Shown here: positions 21,259-33,927 of the stretch, piece after piece | Numbering within the stretch: position 1 is the stretch's first letter | Layout: the number at the start of each line of letters is the position of its first letter | Assembly: GCA_937930555.1 (NCBI GenBank) | Contig: CALHCH010000015.1 | Coordinates: 1-42,834, forward strand | Length of the DNA: 42,834 bases | Origin: Candidatus Absconditabacterales bacterium | GTDB taxonomy: Bacteria; Patescibacteriota; Gracilibacteria; Absconditabacterales; Absconditicoccaceae | Reading direction: 5' to 3' | Position numbers and translations under genes: made by a program | Notes under the pieces: model-generated | Database searches by the model: none | What the model was told of the DNA's origin: nothing | The model's input: the letters and a program-made list of their open reading frames with translations, nothing else

Positions 21259-24200
21259 TTATTTACCAAATACATTTTGTACCAATTCTCTCAACTTCTC
21301 AACAACATTTTCAAATGTATTGGTAAGCATAGTAAAGAATCACGTATCTGGAAGAGTAACTGGTAGTTCAATTGGTTGTGGTAGTGGTTTGACTGCAACA
21401 GGTTTTTTGTCCATGATCTGCTTGATGATATCATCTTCCACTTTACAGTTTGCATCACATCCATCTCCATTGATGACATTGCCATCATCACATTCTTCTG
21501 TCATATTGTCAGTCACGCCGTCACCACAGGTAGCTATTACTTCTACTACTTCTATAGTACATACTGAGCTACATCCGTCTCCTGCTACCGTATTTCCATC
21601 ATCACATTTTTCACCTTCTTCTAGTGCTCCATTGCCACATACAGGCAATACTTCTAGCTCGCAGTTGGTGCTACATCCATCACCACTGAGATTGTTACCA
21701 TCATCACACTGCTCACCATTTCTCATGACACCGTCACCACAGTAGTTTGCACCTCATCATCCTCCACCTGATCATCTAAGAGTTGTACCAGCACATACAC
21801 ATACTGCATTGTATTGGTCACCAAATGTTCTTTCATTACCATCATCACAAGTCATTCCTTCTGCCTTATCTTCAAATCCTTCGTCTACATCTCCATCGTT
21901 ATCATCATCTCTACCATTACAGATCTCGTCTGGAGTAGGTACTATGACATTGAGATACTCATTGTCTTCTTCATCTTCTGATTGATCGCCGTCGTCGTTA
22001 TTTGGTGTACTATCTATATCATCTCCATCATCTGATGAGATTTCAGCTACATTGACTACTCTACCAGTGATATTGCCTACTGTCACAGTGATATTTACTG
22101 CAGTAGTATCTCCAGGCATCAATACTTTATTGATAGTGATAGAAGCATTGTTGCCTCCTATACTAGTCCAGTCAGTATCATTGAGTGTCAGTCCGCTTGG
22201 CAGACGATCAGTGATATCAAAAGTATTTGCTGTCACGGTACCTTGGTTTTCAACTTCTATTGTAAAGGTAACGATATCTCCAGTTTCTACGGTTCTAGGC
22301 TGACCAGCTTTGAGAGACTTAGTCAATGCTAGATCGTATTCTGGAGCTGTATGCACACACTCTCTCACTCTACTGAGAGCAGGACAAGCTACACCATTTC
22401 CACTTGGATTTGTCGTGATTGTTCTAGAGTCTGTTCTCGTATCATTGCTTGCACATTCTCAAATAGTCCAAGCACTTACTTCACAATCAATATTTGGAGT
22501 ACAATCTTGTGTTCTTTCAAGGGTAGGACAAGCCTTACCTCCATATGCTGGCTGTGTGGTGATAGTTCTTGTGTCTGTTCTGGTTGAGCCATTGCAAGTA
22601 CCTATACTCCAAGCACTTACTGCACAATCTACTGGGTCTACTGGAGTACCAGTACATACACATTGCTGATTGTATGTGTCACCTGTAGTCATATCATTAT
22701 TGTCATCGCAGGTAGTACCTGGTGTTGTAGATTCAAATCATTCATCCACTGTACCGTCTCTATCATCATCTACTCAGTTACAGATTTCTGTTACTGGCAC
22801 TACAAATGCAGAATCTTCATCATCTTCAGATTGATTTGGAGTGTTGTTACCTGGCGTACTATCCGTATCATCGTTGTCATCAGTTGATATCTCAGCTACG
22901 TTAGTAATTTTGTCCGCGAGGGAGACTACTTTTGTAGTGATATCTACGGTAGTAGAAGCTCCAGGAGCAAGCACTGTATCCAATGTTATTGTAGCAGTAT
23001 TGTTTGCAGCTGTATTCCAATCACTGTCAGCAAGTTCTAGCTGAGCTGGAAGATGATCAGTAATTTCATAACTATTTGCAGTAATAGTTCCTTCATTAGT
23101 TACCTTGATAGTAAACGTAACTTGGTCACCAACTTTTACCGTGCTTGATTGACCAGCTTTGAGTGATTTGTTTAGAGCTAGATCGTATGAACCACACTTT
23201 TGTTCTAGTGTCAATACTGGACAGCTCTTACCAGCTCAAGCTTGTTGTGTCGTAACGGTTCTCGTACCTGTTCTCATACCATCTGCTCCACACTCTGTCC
23301 AAGTCCACGCAGATACTTTACAGTCAGTATCTACTATACACGTATCAGTATTGCATGCTCTAGATTGAGTTCATGCTTTGCAAGCAGCTCCACCATTTGC
23401 TGGCTGAGTGACGATTGATCTAGATCTAGTCTGAGTACCTCATCCACACGTTGCACTACAAGCTGATCGCTCTGACCAAGGAGATTGTATACAGTCCACT
23501 GGAGCTGGATCAAAACATCAAGGTCTAGATCAGTTGTTGTCTTTAGTAGCACATTGTGCAGCTGTACCTCTAGTACCATCACAACATACTTCTGTAGGAT
23601 CTATAGTATCTACACATCCTGGTCTAGATCAGTTTTGATCTTTTGCTGCACATTCTGTAGGAGTGCCTGCAGTACCATCACAGCAAGGTACTCTTGCTAC
23701 TGGAGGGGTTCCACATCACTGTACATTAGATCCATTTCGATCTGTAGCAGTACATCCAGAACTAGTTGCTGGACTGCCGTCACAACAATATCTAGTCGGA
23801 TCTGGTGCATCATCAGTACCACAACCATTTAGATCTCAATTGTAATCAGCAGGACAAGTGCTTTCGTTTACAGTATATCTTCCATCACAACAAGTATGAC
23901 ATTCGATTTTATCATCAATTCTTCAGTTTCCATCATCATCAATACCATTGCATATTTCTGTTACTGAGCTATCTTCACCACAGTCTTGCTCGCAGCTAGT
24001 TGCATTTTTTGTCATCCCACTTGGACAAGATTCTCATTGAGCTACAGCTATCTTTACATCACAGTTACCTGTTCTTTCTAGACATCCATAACAAATCTCT
24101 AAAATAGGTTCTTCGCAACTATTATTGCAAGATGCAAGATCAGAAGCACCAATAGTCGCACAACTCACTGTCATTCATACAGAACCAGCTAGAGTGCAAT

Positions 24201-25467
24201 TTCAAGTATTTTCGTTACAAGCAAAGCATGATTTCATCAATGGTATACCAGGATTGGTATGAGTACATAGATCGCTGTCTTCACCGTAGTACTCACCCTT
24301 ACAAAACCAAGTTTGTGTTGCTCCAGGAGCGGTATTTACCTTGTCCCATACAAGCACACCTTCATCACAAGATCCAGGACCGCTCACACCACATACACCA
24401 TCAGTAGGATCTGGGGTCTGAGCATCATATCCTCTATAACAGCAAGATGCTGGAGGGGGGGTATCCAAACAGAATTCACCATTGCTAGATGTGTAATTTC
24501 CATGTATTGGATCAAAATCGGTATCTAATGTAAGACACGTACCTGGAGATGCTGTCCAGCTACCTTCTCCATTATCATCAATTTCACATCTATAGTTTGT
24601 ATATGCCACAGTATTTGCATTACATTCACTATTATCTGGTGCGCCATCTGAACAAATAATACTACCAACACCTACTGTGCCATCACTATTTGTAATAAGT
24701 ACTTGATAATTACCGGTATTGTCGTCAATACAAGCTCCATCATATTCTGGGTATGATACCCAAGTTCAATTATTGTTAGCTTCGCATCTATATCATTTTA
24801 CTGTATCAGGAACTTGTCCACAAGACGTTCCTATCACAGCATTGTAGTTATGATAACAAACAGTTGATCACTCTGGATATTGATTATTTGGGTCAAAAGA
24901 ACCAGACGTACCAAAACAATTTAGATTATCTGGTTGTGGTTGTGTCCAGATTCAATTTTGACAACTAATTGATGCATATTCAAAATTGAATGGTGTAGCA
25001 CAACTAGCACAAGCACATACACATCCATCATTAGGTCCTGACTGATCTCACTCACCGGTATCATCACTAGGACTTACTGGCGTCCAATATCCAGGATCTT
25101 GATCTGTGGTTCCATCTTCATTATAATGCGTAAATGTACACGATGTTCAGATTACATAAGAAGATGTCCCGCAAGACCCTCCTGTAGATCAAGTTGTACC
25201 ACCAGTTGTTGTACTGCTAGTAGTATTTCATCACGTATTTGATCCTCCTGCATCTAGACATTCATAGCAAGATGTTCAGTTTGAGTAGTATGTTTCACAC
25301 TGACCACAACCTGAGTTTTGACAAGAAGTGTAGCTAGTAAAGTCTCAAGAGTTACAACTACTCTGCACAGTTGCATTAAAATCCTGAGCAGTATTACTGT
25401 TGTTGTAGACTACCATAGCTACTACAGCAAGCAATAGACCCATAAGCAATAATCATAATTTTTTCAT
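21259..25467 (-). CDS. Giant Cys-rich surface protein (~1,402 aa) with thrombospondin type 1-like, DUF11-like, MopE-like and DUF4215-like modules
   Basis: N-terminal MKKLGLLLMGLLLAVVAMVVY; WSERSACSATCGGGTQTRSRS; two DUF11-type blocks (YDLALNKSLKAGQ...VTFTIKVTNEGT); [34 protein letters not shown]; ends EKLRELVQNVFGK TAA. Standard-code ORF fragments all share this frame. Confidence 0.85.
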
Positions 25468-25601
25468 TTTTATTATGTGTGAATAGATAAAAACATTTTT
25501 CACATAACACAATTTTACGGAGTGGCATTCGATTTGTCAAATTTTTTGCTACTTTTTTAGTATTGTCAATAATAGCTTTAGAAGCGGTTTTTGATGATTA
25601 C

Positions 25602-25648
25602 AAAAAAACTCTATAACAAAAAAATCCTAAGAGAAGGAGTTTTTTTGT
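25602..25648. terminator. Stem-loop terminator
   Basis: AAAAAAACTC...GGAGTTTTTTT flanking an A-rich loop. Confidence 0.5.
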
Positions 25649-25665
25649 AATTACATGAGAGCATA

Positions 25666-26007
25666 TTAACAGCTAGAGAGATCTTTCAATACTTGAAGCT
25701 CTTGAGCACCTGGAAATTTTTGTCACTCAGGTCCTACTCGGGTAGGATATCATTCTACTCCAGCTTGTGTGCATGCCGCAGCATCTATATCACAATCCAC
25801 ATATGTCACTTGTTCAAACGCACTGGCAAATTTGCTTTTTTGATCTTTGCAGTGACCGCACCACTCAGTACCATACATAGTCCAACCACCCTCTGTCAGG
25901 CAGCTTGCCAGCGCTACAGTGTCGTCATCCGCTACTGGAGGAGTACCACATCCACTCAATACAATTCATGCAGCTATTACTCACGTTAGTGTTAGCAACT
26001 TTTTCAT
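25666..26007 (-). CDS. Thioredoxin-like lipoprotein
   Basis: MKKLLTLTGVIAAGIVLSGCGTPP lipobox; WTMYGTEWCGHCKDQKSKFASAFEQVTYVDCD...GYPTR; TAA stop. Confidence 0.8.
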
Positions 26008-26067
26008 TTGATCTTAAATTAACAACATAAAAGAATATACTATTACCTGTTATTGAATCTGCATACT

Positions 26068-26526
26068 ATGAAACTCATCTCTCAAAACAAGCGTATTTGA
26101 TTTGATTATGAAATCACCGACAAGATAGAGGTGGGTATCGTGCTACGCGGTCATGAAGTCAAAGCGCTAAGAGAGTGAAAAATAAACATCAAGGATGCTG
26201 TAGCCATTATACATAATTCGCAACTCCGAGTCTACAATATAGATATACCTCTATATAGCAAAACAAACTACAAAAATATCGGACCTTACGAACCTAAATG
26301 AAAGAGAAAACTATTGATCAAAAAAAACGAACTATCCAAGCTAAGCAGTAAAATTGATAAAACTGGTGCGAGATTGTTAGTACAGGAGATATATTTCAAT
26401 AATAAGCAGCTGGTAAAAATCAAATTGTGACTGGGCAAAAAAAGAAAGAAGATCGAAAAAAGATCAGTAATCAAAGAAAGAGAGATGTGAAAACAGATGG
26501 ACAAAGCAATGAAGCAATATAACTAA
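26068..26526 (+). CDS. smpB: SsrA-binding protein SmpB
   Basis: MKLISQNKRIGFDYEITDKIEVGIVLRGHEVKALREGKINIKDA...; C-terminal basic tail; TAA stop. Confidence 0.92.
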
Positions 26527-26535
26527 TAGTAGTCT

Positions 26536-27486
26536 TTACACCAAAACAGTTTTGTAATCACCATTTGGACATCTAAACTCAAGCCTGGATGCTTCCAACA
26601 GCATGAGCTTGTCTTGTTCATCTCATATGCCATATAGGTAGTCTCATACTATGGGCAGTCCTAGCTGACTCAAATGATATCTGATCTGATGTGTACGACC
26701 AGTGAGTATCTCAATATCTAGTACGAGCTGTCACTCGGTAGAGCCATCCGAGATGCTCAGTATTTTTGTTATTCATTCTTTAATTGTTGCATTGGGCACT
26801 TTGGGTATCACGTCCTCTATTATATAGTGCGGCAATTTACTGTTAGATTCTAAAAACTCCAGCCCTTGTGGAGTGGTATGACTAGTGGCTGTATAATATT
26901 TTTTGAGTAGGACTGACTCTTTTTCAGGCAGAGATATCGCCAATGATTTTTGCTGAAACAGCGATTTAAAATGAGCAAGTCACTTTTCTGTTTTTGCTAG
27001 TATCATTAGCCCACTTGTATCTTTGTCCAAACGATGCACCAATCAAGCACGGATAAAATTTCATACTGTTGGGAGATGTTTGTAATGATGATATGCTCGA
27101 GCTACCACACTAGGAGTCTCAAGATCCCAGACCGAGGTCGGATGACTCAGCACTCATTTGGGTTTGTGGATCACAGTATAGTCTTCATCTTCTACTCTTA
27201 TTTCTAGATCTACTCGATTGGCTTCTTGCAATATACCTCCATCAACATATCTTTGCATACTTTCAATATTGATTTTTTCACCGTTTTTGAGCATATAAGA
27301 TTTTTTGGGATACATTGCTTGGTTGTTATTTTGTATCACAACAATCCTTCTACCCTCTATCAAGTGACCAAAAAAACTCCTACTGTACGGCAGCTGAGTT
27401 GCTAGTCGTGCATCAATTCTAGATCAGGTTCACTCATACACAAGACTATCTATAGCATCTTTAGGTGTATTATTATCATTTTTCAT
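26536..27486 (-). CDS. RluA-family pseudouridine synthase with S4-like N-terminus
   Basis: [65 protein letters not shown]; TAA stop. Confidence 0.9.
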
Positions 27487-27530
27487 TATTCGCAGTATAT
27501 ACCATACATTCACTTTTTCAACAAAAAACA

Positions 27531-27561
27531 AAAAAACTCTATGCGACGATAGAGTTTTTTT
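27531..27561. terminator. Stem-loop terminator
   Basis: AAAAAACTCTATgcgacgATAGAGTTTTTTT. Confidence 0.85.
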
Positions 27562-27587
27562 GTCATGCGGTTTTTATTCGATACATA

Positions 27588-30500
27588 TTATTTTACTCCA
27601 AACAGTTCTCTCACAAGCTCAATAACCGAATGATATATATTGGCAATGAAAGTAAATCATCAGGTAGCTGGTAGAGCTGCAGGAGGAGCAACCTGAGGTA
27701 GAGGAAGTGGATTGAATGTTGGTATTGCTTTTTTCTTCTCCATTATTGCATCTATCACTGTTTCTTCCACTTCATCGCGACAGCTAGCATTACATCAGTC
27801 TCAGTTGATAGTATTGCCATCATCACACTGTTCTGTAGTATGTAAGAGGCCGTCACCGCACACTACCTGTGCCTCCACTGGCGTGATAACCACTTCTATC
27901 AAACATAGATCACTACAACCATCTCCATTAGTGGTATTTCCATCATCACAAGATTCTCAATCCTCTATTACACTGTTTCCACATACTGCAGCTGGCTCTA
28001 TTGGTTTTGCAACACCTCCTGTAGTCTTACAATAACGAGAACATCCATCGCCGTCTATATTATTACCATCATCACACTGCTCACCATTTCTAGCGATACC
28101 ATCACCACAATAGTTTACCAAAGTAGATACTCATCATCCTCATCATCCAGAACGTTTTGGTCTTCTCAACTCTCAAGCGCATACACACATATCATTATAT
28201 ACATCATTTATTGTGTTAGAGTTATTATCATCACAAGCTCTTCACTCTGCCATACTTTCAAATCCTTCGTCCACATTTCCATCATTGTCGTCATCTCTAC
28301 CATTACATGTCTCCTGATTTGATGTCTGCAACACAACAATTTCAGCCTCATCCTCATCGTCTTCTGACTGGTCACCATCGTTATTATTTGGCTTACTATC
28401 AATATCCTCTCCATCATCAGAAGATATCTGAGCTACATTGATTAGAGTACCATTTATGTCGCCTACCATCACAGTAATATCTACATCAATAGAATCACCT
28501 GCATCCAGTGCTTCATCTACAGTGATTTCAGCATTGTTTCAGGCAATACTCATCCAATCATCATCATCTAATGTGAGTCAGCTTGGTAGATTGTCCTCAA
28601 TAACAAATGAGCTTGCAGTCACTGTTCCTTGATTAGTGACTGTGATAACAAATGTCACTCTATCACCTGCTTCTACAATTCTAGATTGACCAGATTTAAG
28701 CGATTTAGTCAATGCTAGATCGTATTCTGGAGCTGTATGCACACAAGTACCAACCATGCTAAGCTCAGGGCATTTTGCGCCATTGCCTACAGGGTCTGTT
28801 AGGATCATTCTTGTGCTTGTCATTGTATTGTTCTCCATACATACTCCTTGTTTTCGTTCACTTACTTCACAATCGATATCTGGAGTACAGACTTCTTCTC
28901 TGGTTAGCTCGGGACAGGTGCTACCGCCATTTGCAGGCTGCACTGTGATTGTTCTGGTATCTACTCTAGTAGAGCCACTACAAGCACCTATCTCTCGTTT
29001 GCTTACCATACAATCTACGGGCTTAGGCTCACACGTACATGTATCATCATTATATATCTCATTATTTGTACACGTCTGAGCTGCTGATGTGTGATCGTAT
29101 TCGGGATCTTCGCACGTTATTGGCTCACATATAGATGCAGCACATGTTGGGCATCAGTTTTGGTCGACTCATCTTTCTCACTGTCTTAGCTTCTCACCAG
29201 GCTGGCAAGGTTGTACATTACATAGAGGGATTGGACACTCTATTGCGATCTCAATTCCTTCGCAGCTACATCCGTTCGCCTGTATTTTATCATCTATAGT
29301 ATTTAGATTATTATCATCACATGTTGTTCAGATCGCTTTTGGTAGCTCTCCAGTATCATTACACTCACAATAATCCTGACTTGGACAGCGTTCAACACAT
29401 CAATTAGCATCATACTCTGTTTGCCTTCATCAACTTACCTTCAATCATTCACCGCACTCCACCATACCCAATTGAGGACAACTATCTGTTGATCTGCAAA
29501 TTGATTCGCACTGACATGTGGTTTGATTGTATGTCTGAGTATCCGTACAAGTCTGAGTAGCTGTTGTATGATTAAATTCTGGATCACCGCAAAGCATCGG
29601 TTCACAGGTATAATTTGGACAAGTTGGACATCCATCATCATCCAATGATTCAGATGAGTATACTACTTTTTCTCAAGCAATACAAGATGGTCTAGAGCAA
29701 GATGGTGATGAACATTCTCTTGGAGGGTCTACTACAAATATATCAAAGCACGTACAAGATTCTTGATTGTATTCTTGAAAACTAGTACAAGTCTGAGCTG
29801 CTGCTGCATGATCAAATTCTGGATCACTGCACACAATCAGTTCTCATTCACAGATACAATTCTTGTTGTATATATCGTTTTTGGTGTCTGGATTATTGTC
29901 GTCGCAAGCATTTCCTGGAGCATCTGACCATTGATAGTCAGCCTCACCGCAAAGTATTGGTTCACAGCTAAATTCTCTACACGTTTCACAATCATTATCA
30001 TCTACTCACATATCTCACATCACCAATCTATCTCACTGCGGACATGTAGGTTCAGGACAACTATATGGAAGACATTCTTTTGGGTCGATCTGAGTACCTT
30101 GACAACTACATCCGTCAGCCAGTATAATATCGTTTTCTGTATTTGCATTGTTATCATCACAACTAGAACCCACAAGCTTTGGAGCTTGGCCAGTATTTTC
30201 ACACACACAGACACTTTCACCACAAGATATTTTACAATTATTAGAATTATATCATACACCATCTATTTGTTGTCTTTGGTTTGCTGGACAAGTAGCATTT
30301 GTCACAGTACTACAATTCAATGTTTCACACACCTCAGATACTATTACATTTTGACAAGAGTTGTCACAATAAGTGCATTCTGATCAAGCTGATGCTGTAC
30401 ATACTACTCCATTTTGACTTCATTTGTCACACTGCTCTTGAGTGTCTTTTTTGCCATCACCACATACCGGTCCATTTACTGTCTTGTTTTGGCAGGTTGA

Positions 30501-31856
30501 GGTACAGTAAGTACAAGTAGAGCCATATCAAGGAGTACAAGCTCTTCCATTGCTAGATCAAGCATCGCACTGTTCTTGCGTGTCTTTTTTGCCATCACCA
30601 CATACTGCTCAATCTATCTCAACTTTTTTGCAAGTATTGCTACAGTATTCACAACTAGATCCATAAGTAGCGGTACAAGCTTTGCCATTCAATGAGCCAT
30701 TGTCACAAGTCTCTGATCAATTAATTTTGCCATCACCGCATACATCACCAGTAATTGTACCTATAGTACAGTCAGGCTTGCAGTACTCGCAGCTAGCACC
30801 ATATCCTGGAGCACAAAAATCATCGTCCATAGCATCATTTTTGTAGTTACATTTATTTGGTCATGCATTGTATCATGGCTCACCGCATACAGGAGGAATT
30901 GCATCATCCTCGCACTCACAAGGCATAGTAGTTATCATACTCCTTACAGCTATCATTCTCCAATATAGTTTAACTTCTATCTCATCACCACAGCTAGGTG
31001 TATTGCTTCACCAAGAACCGTTTACCATGTTTGGTGAGTTGGTAGTAGGATCATACACTCATTGGGCTATATAGGTATTTGTGGTTTTGTTCCAGATCTG
31101 AAATGGTGTCATCTCAGGGATAGAATGACCTAGATGCACAGATCGTCATTCACATGTAGCTGCATTGGTACACTGTGATCACATCCCAGCTCATCCTCAT
31201 TGTCCAAACAATCCGATACACTCACATCCATCTACCGTATACATATCATTGGCTGTGTCAGGATTGTTATCATCACAATACAGATTGGAAAAAGAGCGCA
31301 CCTCACATCCAGATCAAGTGTTTGGAATACATATACAACCAAAAGATCATCGGGTACCAACTATTCATCATTGATTACAAGCATCTCAAGGATTTTTTCT
31401 TGGAGAACCATCCATACAGGTATTCACATTTCATCAGCCTACAACTCAAGTAGGAGCGTGATGATTTAGTGTGTGAGCCATATCTCATCTATCGAATGAG
31501 TCTCATCAACTATCGTGTAGCTGCGGATTGACATCAATCAGTGATGCATCAGCACTAGCTATTTCATCTTCATTATTTGAAAATTCTTCTTGAAAGTTGG
31601 TAGTTTCATCTATTGGATTCTGAGTATCACTACGATTTTCAAGTTCGGCAGTGTTCATTATTCAGTCACGAGTCTCAGCATCCTCACCTGCTGCCATATC
31701 ACCATCATATGACTGAGTACCAAATCAGCCAGTCGACTCATCTACATCCGAAGACGAAAACATCGAATATCACAATCGGCCTATTGCTATCACGACAAAT
31801 AAGATAATCGAAAATAGTCGATGAACCGAATTTTTTGTTTGTAGTTGTGTTTTCAT
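27588..31856 (-). CDS. Second giant Cys-rich surface protein (~1,422 aa), modular paralog of 21259-25467
   Basis: N-terminal [31 protein letters not shown]; tandem [20 protein letters not shown]..C..GS.CTYC repeats; DUF11-like, TSP1-like, MopE-like and DUF4215-like modules; ends [14 protein letters not shown]. Read by hand from 31856 to about 28960 with no TAA/TAG. Confidence 0.87.
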
Positions 31857-31958
31857 TTTTGTTGCATGAAGGAAATAAAAATACTCTTCATACATATATT
31901 ATATATACTATATTCATAATTGTCAAATTATTATAGACTTTTTTTTTGCAATAAAAAA

Positions 31959-31982
31959 ATCAACTCTCTGGCGAGAGTTGAT
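31959..31982. terminator. Stem-loop terminator
   Basis: ATCAACTCTCtggcGAGAGTTGAT next to an A-run on + (T-run on -). Confidence 0.75.
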
Positions 31983-32011
31983 GTAAGCCAATTACGAATC
32001 CATAATTCATT

Positions 32012-32668
32012 TTATGACAACAAATAGTCAATACTTTCTTTTTGTATCATCTCGACCTCATCGCCTGATATATCAGCAAATACCTGTTCCACATATCATC
32101 TAATCATCAACTCCTCTGCCTGAGACTTACTCAACCCCTTGGATCTCATATAAAATAGTTTCTGCGGGTCCAACTGCTGTATCCTACATCCGTGACTAGC
32201 AGAGACATCACTACTACGCACATCTAGCATAGGCAGTGTCTTGATCTGTATATCAGATCACAAGATTATGTTTTCTTCTAGGAGATGTCCTGAGATATGA
32301 GCACATCACTCGTGCAGATCTACTCATCCATCTACCTCACATACTGATCCATCCTGTAGCAGTGATACTAGATGTAGATCAGCCGTAGACTGATCGTGCA
32401 TCAGATGAGCATGAGCTCTGAGCTTGATATCACTACCCTGCTTGCATATCAGCAGACCCTTGACTAGTATCTGCGCTCACTCGCTAGCCGACTCTATCCT
32501 GAGATCTAGCTCCACTCACTCTCTCATCAGCACCAGATATGTCAGCTGAGCTCCAGTACCCACAGAGATCGTCTTGGTACCAGATCCAGCACTATACTGA
32601 TCTATCATTGTGAGCGATGCACCAGCATCTATATGGAGGTCATCGTATGTGTTTTTAAGTACAACCAT
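32012..32668 (-). CDS. SufB/SufD-like Fe-S cluster assembly scaffold protein (short)
   Basis: LPMLDVRSSDVSASHGCRIQQLDPQKLFYMRSKGLSKSQAEELMIRGYVEQVFADI matches SufBD C-terminal core; TAA stop; 218 aa. Confidence 0.8.
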
Positions 32669-32669
32669 T

Positions 32670-33173
32670 TTATCTTAAGGTGTAAAAATATTTAACTATT
32701 TTTAGTGAATATCATTTTCTTTCTCGCACATCTATATCATCAGTACGAATACATCACATTTTTTCATAAAATTTCCTAGATTGTTTGTTTTCATACAATC
32801 ATCGAAGGAAAAATGATGTGAAATCTCTTTCTTTAAAATCTTGCACCAGATGATTAAATAATACAGATCAAATTCATGTTGACTGAACTGAAGGATCAAC
32901 ATATATTGCACCTAACTCTGGTACATCTATATGGGCAGTCAATATTCACAGTATTTTTCAGTATTTATTGATTGCTTTCCATGCAATTTTAGTTCAAGCA
33001 GTCATTTCATCTAGAATAGATCTAATACTATCTAATTTTCTTTGGCATCATTGGTCTTTTTTGATAGCATCAGGCACCAAGCTAGATGGCAAGGCGTTCC
33101 AGCTGCTTGCTCGGAGTGTTGCACACTCTTCAGCGTCAGAATCTTTTATGATACGGATTTCAATATATCACAT
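32670..33173 (-). CDS. GNAT-family N-acetyltransferase
   Basis: IRIIKDSDAEECATLRASSWNALPSSLVPDAI...LGAIYVDPSVQSTGIGSVLFNHLVQDFKERDFTSFFLRGLYENKQSRKFYEKMGC; many TGA=Gly, TAA stop. Confidence 0.85.
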
Positions 33174-33193
33174 ATTGATAATTGCATATGTAA

Positions 33194-33258
33194 ATCTACC
33201 TCAGCTCACCACCCACACCCTTCACATTTTCGATAGCATTATCCATCACAACATTGAT
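33194..33258 (-). repeat. Duplicated pheT 3'-end (copy A)
   Basis: 65 bp; 58/65 identical by hand alignment to 33863-33927; encodes [20 protein letters not shown] like the true PheT C-terminus. Confidence 0.85.
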
Positions 33259-33498
33259 CTACTTTTTATATACATCACCCCTAGATCGCATCCTATGTAT
33301 GGATACCTTTCAGTTATCATTCATTTCAAATAATATCCTCAGATCTCATACTCTGCATCTGTATCGATCATCTTTTCATTGCATCCTTACGATATCATAT
33401 CATTCCCATTTTTTATTCAATATATCGTCAATGATCCTCTTACATCTTTCTTGTTGCTTGGGAGACAGTTTAAGCAGGCACTTCATCCATTGCTCCAT
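33259..33498 (-). CDS. relE: RelE-family toxin
   Basis: MEQWMKCLLKLSPKQQERCKRIIDDILNKKWEGYDIVRMQGKDDRYRCRVGDLRILFEMNDNGKVSIHRMRSRGDVYKK* with UGA=Gly; TAG stop. Confidence 0.85.
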
Positions 33499-33751
33499 GC
33501 TGTGCTAGTTGAGTATCTAAAAACTTCACTACCTCTCTCGCATCCACTCACTCAAAATCTATCATATCCTTGTCATTATACCACTCCATATGTGTATCAT
33601 CTACATCTAGAGCAAATGTTACTTTCTTGTTACGCACAAAATCATTGATCCACATATTGATCAATGTGCTGAGTGAGACTCACAGCTCTGATGCCAATGC
33701 TTGAGCTTTGGTCTTTTTTTCGTCAGGTATTCTTGCTGTGATAGTAGCCAT
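33470..33751 (-). CDS. relB: RelB/DinJ-type antitoxin
   Basis: MATITARIPDEKKTKAQALASELGVSLSTLINMWINDFVRNKKVTFALDVDD...; overlaps the toxin start; TAA stop. Confidence 0.85.
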
Positions 33752-33752
33752 A

Positions 33753-33780
33753 GTGTTACATACATATACTAAAGTAACAC
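33753..33780. promoter_or_regulatory. Putative RelB(E) operator
   Basis: GTGTTAC-atacatatactaaa-GTAACAC perfect 7-bp inverted repeat immediately upstream of the relB ATG. Confidence 0.55.
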
Positions 33781-33862
33781 AATAGTATATATTTGTACAA
33801 CAAATGCAAATTTTTGCAACCCAACACATATAACAATTCTCGTATCTTCTGATTCATTCTAT

Positions 33863-33927
33863 ATCTACCTCAACTCACCGCCCACACCCTTCACATTTTC
33901 TATAGCTTTATCCATTACAGTATTGAT
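33863..33927 (-). repeat. pheT 3'-end (copy B, within the intact gene)
   Basis: Direct-repeat partner of 33194-33258. Confidence 0.85.

Noticed and set aside
21242-21745. 167-aa and other plus-strand ORFs across 21.2-31.8 kb
   Set aside because: Antisense shadows of the two giant minus-strand surface-protein genes; Ser/Thr/His-rich nonsense translation.
21259-31856. Repetitive Cys-codon-rich tracts as a CRISPR array
   Set aside because: Repeats are protein-module repeats in one open frame, with irregular spacing and no conserved ~30-bp repeats or spacers.
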